Shown here in pieces: positions 1-4,775 of a stretch of 7,874 bases of DNA. Location of the stretch: the NCBI GenBank assembly GCA_016933315.1, contig JAFGBE010000097.1:1-7874 (forward strand), read 5' to 3'. This DNA is from Candidatus Auribacterota bacterium (GTDB lineage: Bacteria; Auribacterota; UBA6266). The notes under the pieces are model-generated. The model had not been told where the DNA came from. It ran no database searches and worked only from the letters and a program-made list of their open reading frames with translations. Made by a program: the position numbers and the translations under genes. Numbering within the stretch: the stretch's first letter is position 1; every line of letters begins with the position of its first letter.

Positions 1-553
1 AGCCCTGTTTATACAGATTGTACCTGACGGGATTTTTTCTGTAGTAACCCTGATGATACTCTTCCGCCTTGTAGAAATCACCCGCTTTAAGAATATCCAC
101 CGACACAGGTTTATCATAAAGGCCTGATTCATCAAGTTTCTGCCTTGACTCTTCGGCGATTTTTTTCTGTTCTTCATTATGATAATAAACGGCTGTTTTG
201 TATTGTGAACCCCTGTCGGCAAACTGTCCGCCGGTATCCGTGGGGTCAACGTTCATAAAGAAAGTATTCAGCAGTTTTTCATACGAAATTCTGGACGGGT
301 CATATGTTATCTGGGCGACTTCCCTGTAACCCGTTTTCCCTGTGGATACTTCCTCGTAAGTCGGGTTTTTTGTTTTCCCTCCCATATAGCCTACCTCAAT
401 CTTTACAACGCCATTCAGATTATCGAAAGCGGGCTCCATACACCAGAAACATCCTCCCGCGAACGTAGCCCTGTCATAGCGGACAGAGGCCGCGAAAGCG
501 GTCATCGAAAAAAAGACCATAGAAAACAACGATATTTTTATCAATATTGACAT
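1..553 (-). CDS. msrA: Peptide-methionine (S)-S-oxide reductase MsrA, exported form, C-terminus cut by window edge
   Basis: Reduces methionine-S-sulfoxide in proteins back to methionine. Translating from the ATG at 553 gives 184 complete codons before the left edge. The catalytic motif GGCFWCME is at residues 33-40 with C35 as the attacking cysteine. The family blocks around residues 103-118 (DPTDTGGQFADRGSQY) and 163-171 (AEEYHQGYY) are also present. Residues 1-21 are a hydrophobic segment with one early Lys and an AFA-AS end, read as a signal peptide, so the enzyme probably acts outside the cytoplasm. A GGGAGG ribosome binding site lies at 564-569, 10 bases before the start. The gene follows nifU after 39 bp with no terminator, so it is probably the last visible gene of the operon. 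The resolving cysteine, and any fused MsrB domain, would lie beyond the edge and cannot be judged. Family call is firm; export is inferred. Confidence 0.95.
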   Translation of the reverse strand, partial: MSILIKISLFSMVFFSMTAFAASVRYDRATFAGGCFWCMEPAFDNLNGVVKIEVGYMGGKTKNPTYEEVSTGKTGYREVAQITYDPSRISYEKLLNTFFMNVDPTDTGGQFADRGSQYKTAVYYHNEEQKKIAEESRQKLDESGLYDKPVSVDILKAGDFYKAEEYHQGYYRKNPVRYNLYKQG

Positions 554-592
554 TTTATTTATTCCTCCCGCACACAGAGGTTTTTCCCCTCA

Positions 593-1204
593 TTATTTAT
601 CGAAATGTTTTTTTACATACTCCTTCAACAGTTGCTCAGCCTCTCCCTTACACTGCCCGCAGACGGTGCCCAGTTTGGTATGCTCTTGCAGCTCCAGGAA
701 CGTGCGCGCCCCTTCCAGGACGGCATTTTCTATATCATGGTCGGTAACATTCATACACTGGCAGATGATTCTCGCCTTTTCCTTCTTTATCTTATTTTCC
801 ATACCGTTTTTCATATAGTAATCATCTATCGCGGCGCGAAGGGCTTTATCGCCCAGGACGGAGCAGTGGATTTTATGTTCGGGCAGTCCGCCCAGTTCTT
901 CCGCTATATCTTTCGGAGAAATATGATAGGCCTTGTCCAGGCTCATCCCTATCACAATTTCCGAAAGCAAAGACGTGCTTGCTATGGCGCTCGCGCACCC
1001 GTAAGTCTTCCATTTGCAGTCGGCTATGGCATTTTTCTCTTTATCGACTTTAATGACCATCATCATCTGGTCGCCGCATTTTATATTTCCCACTACACCC
1101 TTGCCGTCGTATCTATATGATTTTTCATCCTCAAGTATGTTTCTCGGATGCATAAAATGGTCTTTTATCTTTTCGGAATATACCCAATCAGTGTTTTGGG
1201 ACAT
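593..1204 (-). CDS. nifU: NifU-type Fe-S scaffold: IscU-like domain plus BFD-like [2Fe-2S] domain
   Basis: Scaffold protein on which Fe-S clusters are assembled from sulfur supplied by NifS; cytoplasmic. The 203-residue product has two domains. Residues 8-135 are IscU-like, with the three cluster cysteines C43 (in KCGD, with D45), C70 (YGCAS) and C114 (HCSVLG). Residues 146-197 are a BFD-like domain with C148-x-C150, then 31 residues, then C182-x2-C185, the pattern that holds the permanent [2Fe-2S] cluster in Azotobacter-type NifU. The third, C-terminal Nfu domain of full NifU is absent; the frame ends cleanly at TAA. The start has a strong AAGGAGG (1210-1216) five bases upstream, lying inside the end of nifS, which it overlaps by 17 bp. 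No nitrogenase gene is visible, so housekeeping cluster assembly is more likely than nitrogen fixation. Confidence 0.93.
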   Translation of the reverse strand: MSQNTDWVYSEKIKDHFMHPRNILEDEKSYRYDGKGVVGNIKCGDQMMMVIKVDKEKNAIADCKWKTYGCASAIASTSLLSEIVIGMSLDKAYHISPKDIAEELGGLPEHKIHCSVLGDKALRAAIDDYYMKNGMENKIKKEKARIICQCMNVTDHDIENAVLEGARTFLELQEHTKLGTVCGQCKGEAEQLLKEYVKKHFDK

Positions 1205-2396
1205 TCTTCCCTCCTTTTGAATACGCCGAAGACATATTCCTGATTTTCTTTATGATGCCGGGCAATGTATCCAAAACATATTCAATATCTTTTTTATCTG
1301 TTAATCTTCCCATGCTTATCCTTATGGAACCGTGCGCCAGCTCAGGGCTTATACCCGTGGCAAGCAGGACGTGCGAAGGGTCAAGGGAACCGGACGCGCA
1401 TGCGGAACCCGTGGAAACCGCTATGCCGGCGAGGTCAAGATAAAGCAGTATAGCTTCACCTTCGGCCCCTTTGAATGAAACGTTAAGAGTGCTGACGAGG
1501 GAATCTTCGGGATGCCCGTTAAAATGAGCGTCGGGGATATTTTTCCGTATTCCCTGAGCGAGCATTTTTTTCAGGCCTTTCAATCTTTTATCTTCTGCCG
1601 CCATCTCTTTAGCTCTCATCTCCACGGCTTTCCCGAGCCCGATTATACCCAGCGTGTTTTCCGTCCCGGCGCGCCTGCCCATTTCCTGGTGCCCGCCCCT
1701 GACGAAAGGGCAAAAAGGGGTGCCGGTTTTTACGAACAACATCCCTATTCCTTTAGGCCCGTAAATCTTATGCCCTGAAACAGTCAGGAAATCGACGTCA
1801 AGTTTCTTTACATCAACGGGGATTTTCCCTACCGCCTGAACAGCGTCCGTATGCATCAGTGCCCCGTATTTATGAGCTATCTCCGCTATAAGTTTTATAT
1901 CCTGCAGCGTCCCTATTTCATTGTTGGCCATCATCACCGACACAAGGCCCGCCTTTCTCCCCTTAAGTATATCCTCCAGCTGTTCTATGCTGACTTTTCC
2001 GAAAGAATCAACATCGAGATACCGGACATCGAATCCCCTGTCCTTCAGGCATTTTGAACTCTCAATAATGCAGGGGTGCTCAATAGCCGTTGTGACAACG
2101 ACTTTTTTTACTTCCGAGTGAAATGAACAGGATTTTGAAGCGCATGAAAAAATGGACAGAACTGTATTATTGGCTTCTGAACCGCTACCGACAAACACAA
2201 TCTCTTCGGGAGATGCCCCGATAAAACCGGCCGTTTTAGCGCGCGCTTCTTCAACATATTTTCTGGCTTCCCTGCCGACGCTGTGAAGACTCGACGGGTT
2301 GCCGAATTTATCCATCGCCTCGCGCATAACCTTTTTTACCTCGGGATGAAGAGGCGTGGTTGCGTTATGGTCCAGATATACTTTTTTTACGGACAT
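1188..2396 (-). CDS. nifS: Cysteine desulfurase, NifS/IscS family (PLP enzyme)
   Basis: Removes sulfur from L-cysteine to give alanine and an enzyme persulfide that feeds Fe-S assembly. The 402-residue protein is normal length for the family. Visible landmarks are the N-terminal YLDHNATTP (7-15), GSGSEANN (70-77), H107 in the EHP motif that stacks on PLP, D184 and Q187 in HTDAVQA, the PLP lysine K210 in SGHKIYGPKG, RGGHQEMGRRAGTEN (233-247), and the active-site cysteine C333 in STGSACASG. A short cysteine-containing stretch at 84-94 is slightly longer than usual. The start is backed by GGGAGG four bases upstream, placed in the 12-bp gap after nadA. Its 3' end overlaps nifU, its expected sulfur acceptor. 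The NIF-type pairing makes nifS a better name than iscS, but biochemical subfamily cannot be settled by eye. Confidence 0.95.
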   Translation of the reverse strand: MSVKKVYLDHNATTPLHPEVKKVMREAMDKFGNPSSLHSVGREARKYVEEARAKTAGFIGASPEEIVFVGSGSEANNTVLSIFSCASKSCSFHSEVKKVVVTTAIEHPCIIESSKCLKDRGFDVRYLDVDSFGKVSIEQLEDILKGRKAGLVSVMMANNEIGTLQDIKLIAEIAHKYGALMHTDAVQAVGKIPVDVKKLDVDFLTVSGHKIYGPKGIGMLFVKTGTPFCPFVRGGHQEMGRRAGTENTLGIIGLGKAVEMRAKEMAAEDKRLKGLKKMLAQGIRKNIPDAHFNGHPEDSLVSTLNVSFKGAEGEAILLYLDLAGIAVSTGSACASGSLDPSHVLLATGISPELAHGSIRISMGRLTDKKDIEYVLDTLPGIIKKIRNMSSAYSKGGKNVPKH

Positions 2397-2408
2397 ACAT
2401 CCTCCCTG

Positions 2409-3317
2409 TCAATCCTGGTATTTCAACATCTTATCTATGCTTTTCTTCGCTTTCGTAATCACTTTCTGCGGAACATCAACCTCGTATTGCAGTGTTTCGA
2501 GAGCCCTCAAGACTTTATCCAGCGTAATAAGCTTCATATTCAGGCATTCCGTTATCCCGCTGGCAGGCCAGAACTCTTTAGAGGGGTTCTCCTTTTTCAA
2601 CCTGTGTATAATCCCGGGTTCTGTCGCTACTATAAACTCCTTCGCCGGAGAACGTTTGACATATTTAACCATTCCGTCGGTGGAGAGTATCTCATCCGCA
2701 AGAGATATGACAGGAGCCGTGCATTCCGGATGAACCAACACTTCGGCTCCGGGATGAGCTTTTTTCATCTTCCTTATATCTTCTTCCAGTATTTTGACGT
2801 GCGAAGGGCAGTATCCGTTCCACAATATCAGGTTTTTGCCCGTTTTTTTCTGAGCGTAATCAGCAAGATACTTGTCCGGAACAAATATTATCTCGTCATT
2901 TTCCCTGAAAGCTTTTTCCACAACCATGACCGCATTGGATGAACTGCAGCATACATCGGACTCCGCCTTAATATCCGCGAAAGTATTCACATAACAGAGA
3001 ATTTTGGCGCCGGGATAGCGCTTTTTCAGTTCTCTCAACTCCTGGACAGTTATCATATCCGCCATGGGACAGCCCGCATCTTTATCGGGAATCACAACTT
3101 TTTTGCCGGGAGACAATATCTTCGCGGTTTCCGCCATAAAGTAAACGCCGCAAAAGATGATAACGTCCGCGTCCGTCTTTGAGGCCTCAATGCTTAATCC
3201 GAGAGAATCCCCGACATAATCGGCTATATCCTGCACTTCGGGCCGCTGATAATTGTGAGCGAGGATAACCGCGTTTTTCTCTTTTTTAAGTTTTTTGATT
3301 GTTTCAGCCAAATCCAT
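2409..3317 (-). CDS. nadA: Quinolinate synthase A (4Fe-4S enzyme of NAD synthesis)
   Basis: Condenses iminoaspartate with dihydroxyacetone phosphate to quinolinate, the de novo precursor of NAD; cytoplasmic. Counted from the ATG at 3317 the protein has 302 residues, the short form of the family. Three cysteines expected to hold the [4Fe-4S] cluster are C83 (DAGCPMAD), C170 (NGYCPSH) and C258 (ECLNMK). Substrate-pocket motifs HNYQ (21-24), GVYFMAET (57-64) and HPEC (196-199) are present. A TTG one codon upstream (3320) is a possible alternative start giving 303 residues; the ATG is preferred because it overlaps the cysK stop as TGATG and sits eight bases from AAGGA. No nadB or nadC is visible nearby, so iminoaspartate supply must be encoded elsewhere. 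Linkage to nifS fits the enzyme's dependence on a desulfurase for its cluster. Confidence 0.96.
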   Translation of the reverse strand: MDLAETIKKLKKEKNAVILAHNYQRPEVQDIADYVGDSLGLSIEASKTDADVIIFCGVYFMAETAKILSPGKKVVIPDKDAGCPMADMITVQELRELKKRYPGAKILCYVNTFADIKAESDVCCSSSNAVMVVEKAFRENDEIIFVPDKYLADYAQKKTGKNLILWNGYCPSHVKILEEDIRKMKKAHPGAEVLVHPECTAPVISLADEILSTDGMVKYVKRSPAKEFIVATEPGIIHRLKKENPSKEFWPASGITECLNMKLITLDKVLRALETLQYEVDVPQKVITKAKKSIDKMLKYQD

Positions 3318-4255
3318 CAAAACAATCCTTTCATGCTGTCGAATAGTTCCGTGCTCAAATACCTTTCACCCGTATCGGGAAAGACCGCTACTATGAGCTT
3401 GCCTTCATTTTCCGGCCTTTCGGCTATTTTAAGCGCCGCCCAGGCGGCCGCCCCGCTTGAGATACCGGCCAGTATCCCTTCCTCCTTAGCCAGTTTTTTT
3501 GCCGTAGCCATGGCATTTTTGCCGCTGACCTTCACAACCTCATCTATAAGTTCTGTCTTTAAAACATCAGGAGTAAATCCCGCCCCCATACCCTGGATCT
3601 TATGCGGCCCCGGTTTCCCGCCTGATAGAACCGGCGATTCCTGCGGCTCGACGGCTATCGTCTTGAATGAAAGTTTTTTCTTCTTTATCATTTCGGATAT
3701 TCCGGTAATCGTTCCTCCTGTGCCTACTCCACTCACCAGTATATCCACTTTGCCATCCGTGTCTCTCCAGATTTCTTCGGCGGTGGTTTTTCTGTGTATA
3801 TCAGGATTCGCCGGGTTTTTAAACTGCTGCGGCATATAGGCACCCGGCATTTTTTCCACCAGCTCCTTAGCTTTCTCTATAGCGCCGGACATACCTTTGC
3901 TCCCCGAGGTCAACACTATTTCCGCGCCAAACATAGACAGAAGTTTTCTTCTCTCCATGCTCATTGTATCAGGCATAGTAAGTATTAATTTATACCCTTT
4001 AGTGGCACTCACAAAAGCCAGCGCTATGCCTGTATTCCCGCTTGTGGGCTCTACAATGGTCATGCCTTTCCTGAGCAAACCCTTTCTTTCCGCATCCTCA
4101 ATCATAGCAAGCCCTATCCTGTCTTTGATGCTTGACAACGGGTTAAAAAATTCGAGTTTGGCGACGATATCCGCTTTGCCCCGTCTGTTCAGGCGGTTTA
4201 TCCTGACCATGGGTGTATTTCCTATAGTCTCGGTTATGTCTTTATAAATCTTCAT
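3317..4255 (-). CDS. cysK: Cysteine synthase (O-acetylserine sulfhydrylase), PLP fold type II
   Basis: Makes L-cysteine from O-acetylserine and sulfide in the cytoplasm. The 312-residue product has the typical length and motifs: IGNTPMVRI (11-19), the PLP lysine K44 in NPLSSIKDR, the substrate loop PTSGNTG (70-76), the phosphate-binding VGTGGT (177-182), KIQGMGAGF (219-227), GISSGAA (264-270) and PDTGERYLST (293-302). These favour CysK over threonine synthase or cystathionine synthase relatives; CysM-like use of other sulfur donors cannot be excluded from sequence alone. The ATG has AAGGGG five bases upstream, within the 14-bp gap after the Rrf2 gene. The stop TGA shares one base with the nadA ATG, suggesting translational coupling. 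As first enzyme gene of the operon it would supply the cysteine that NifS consumes. Confidence 0.94.
   Translation of the reverse strand: MKIYKDITETIGNTPMVRINRLNRRGKADIVAKLEFFNPLSSIKDRIGLAMIEDAERKGLLRKGMTIVEPTSGNTGIALAFVSATKGYKLILTMPDTMSMERRKLLSMFGAEIVLTSGSKGMSGAIEKAKELVEKMPGAYMPQQFKNPANPDIHRKTTAEEIWRDTDGKVDILVSGVGTGGTITGISEMIKKKKLSFKTIAVEPQESPVLSGGKPGPHKIQGMGAGFTPDVLKTELIDEVVKVSGKNAMATAKKLAKEEGILAGISSGAAAWAALKIAERPENEGKLIVAVFPDTGERYLSTELFDSMKGLF
3326..3330 (-). promoter_or_regulatory. Ribosome binding site of nadA that decides its start
   Basis: Minus-strand AAGGA lies inside the end of cysK. It is eight bases from the ATG at 3317 and five from a TTG at 3320. Both spacings are workable, but the ATG plus the TGATG stop/start overlap favours 3317. 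Confidence 0.55.
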
Positions 4256-4269
4256 ACTATCCCCTTACA

Positions 4270-4698
4270 TCATTTTGATTTCCCTTTTTTTCTGCCATCT
4301 TTATTAACAAGGTCTTTCAGCGTTACAGAATCAAGGACATCATATATCTTTTTCTTAATATCCATCCATATATCTCTGCTCAGGCAAAAAGATGAACGTT
4401 TGCATGCGCCGGAGTTTTTGACGCATTCAACCAGACATAAGTCTCCTTCGAGGATTTCGATGATATCCCTTATTTTTATACTATCGGGAGCTTTAGCCAA
4501 AGCGTAGCCGCCATGCGCTCCGCGGGTCGAAATAACCATACCGCAGCCTCTCAGAGGAATAACGATATTACTAAGATATTTTTCCGAGATATCCTCGCGA
4601 CGGGCTATATCTTTCAAAAGCACAGGGCCTTTCCCGTAGCAGGAGGCCAGGTCGCACATAAGACGCAAACCGTATCTTGAACGTGTTGAAAGCCTCAT
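4270..4698 (-). CDS. Rrf2/IscR-family transcriptional regulator with cluster-type cysteines
   Basis: A 142-residue winged-helix regulator. Residues 1-65 form the DNA-binding domain: the family start MRLSTRSRYGLRLM, the recognition region SEKYLSNIVIPLRG (38-51) and the wing RGAHGGYALAK (59-69). A dimerisation helix region (about 74-87) is followed by C92, C99 and C105, which match the spacing of the three cluster cysteines of IscR (92, 98, 104). The fourth IscR ligand, a His three residues after the last Cys, is Arg here (R108, in CLSRDIW). So it probably binds a cluster or senses thiol state, but with different ligation. AGGAGG sits four bases before the ATG. The gene leads an operon of cysteine and Fe-S genes, and a large inverted repeat lies in its promoter, so autoregulation is likely. 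IscR-like is the best description; a CymR-like cysteine sensor is the alternative, although CymR lacks these cysteines. Confidence 0.92.
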   Translation of the reverse strand: MRLSTRSRYGLRLMCDLASCYGKGPVLLKDIARREDISEKYLSNIVIPLRGCGMVISTRGAHGGYALAKAPDSIKIRDIIEILEGDLCLVECVKNSGACKRSSFCLSRDIWMDIKKKIYDVLDSVTLKDLVNKDGRKKGKSK

Positions 4699-4708
4699 AA
4701 AACCTCCT

Positions 4709-4742
4709 ATTTACCACTAATTCTATTGATTTAGTAGTAAAT
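4709..4742 (-). promoter_or_regulatory. 34-bp inverted repeat, candidate Rrf2 operator
   Basis: On the plus strand the left arm is ATTTACCACTAA (4709-4720) and the right arm TTAGTAGTAAAT (4731-4742), separated by 10 bp. The arms pair at 11 of 12 positions, giving a core ACYACTAA-N10-TTAGTRGT. The repeat shares two bases with the -10 box, covers the predicted transcription start and ends directly at the ribosome binding site of the Rrf2 gene. A dimeric regulator bound here would block transcription of the operon. It is A+T rich with no T tract, so it is not a terminator. The symmetry is seen directly; the identity of the binding protein is inferred from position. Confidence 0.72.
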
Positions 4743-4769
4743 GATAAACCAGCATCCAATTCAAGTCAA
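4741..4769 (-). promoter_or_regulatory. Sigma70-type promoter of the rrf2-cysK-nadA-nifS-nifU-msrA operon
   Basis: Minus strand: -35 TTGACT at 4769-4764 and -10 TATCAT at 4746-4741, each 5 of 6 to consensus, with an ideal 17-bp spacer. An A+T-rich stretch just upstream of the -35 could act as an UP element. Transcription should begin near 4734, giving a leader of roughly 36 bases, too short for a riboswitch. The -35 box begins six bases after the stop codon of the upstream giant gene. Confidence 0.75.
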
Positions 4770-4775
4770 TTTAAA

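Noticed and set aside
554..592. Possible terminator between nifU and msrA
   Set aside because: Only a weak GAGG/CCTC stem of four pairs is present, with no T tract on the minus strand. The msrA ribosome binding site fills the rest of the gap.
605..1120. 171-codon open frame on the plus strand
   Set aside because: It lies wholly opposite nifU, whose motifs are unmistakable, and its product shows no family motifs. It is a mirror of the codon use of the real gene.
593..2396. Nitrogen-fixation cluster implied by nifS and nifU
   Set aside because: No nitrogenase structural or cofactor genes are present, and the neighbours are cysteine and NAD synthesis genes, so a general Fe-S role fits better.
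2283..2942. 219-codon open frame on the plus strand
   Set aside because: It lies opposite nadA and the start of nifS, both fully conserved genes; no recognisable domain or ribosome binding site.
3255..3839. 194-codon serine- and proline-rich plus-strand frame
   Set aside because: Antisense to cysK; its hydrophobic look comes from the complement of lysine/glutamate codons.
4699..4734. Riboswitch or T-box leader controlling cysteine genes
   Set aside because: The predicted leader is only about 36 bases, mostly operator and ribosome binding site, so there is no room for a structured RNA.
4571..4759. 62-codon minus-strand frame overlapping the rrf2 start
   Set aside because: It begins in the operator/promoter region, in a different frame from the regulator, with no family resemblance.
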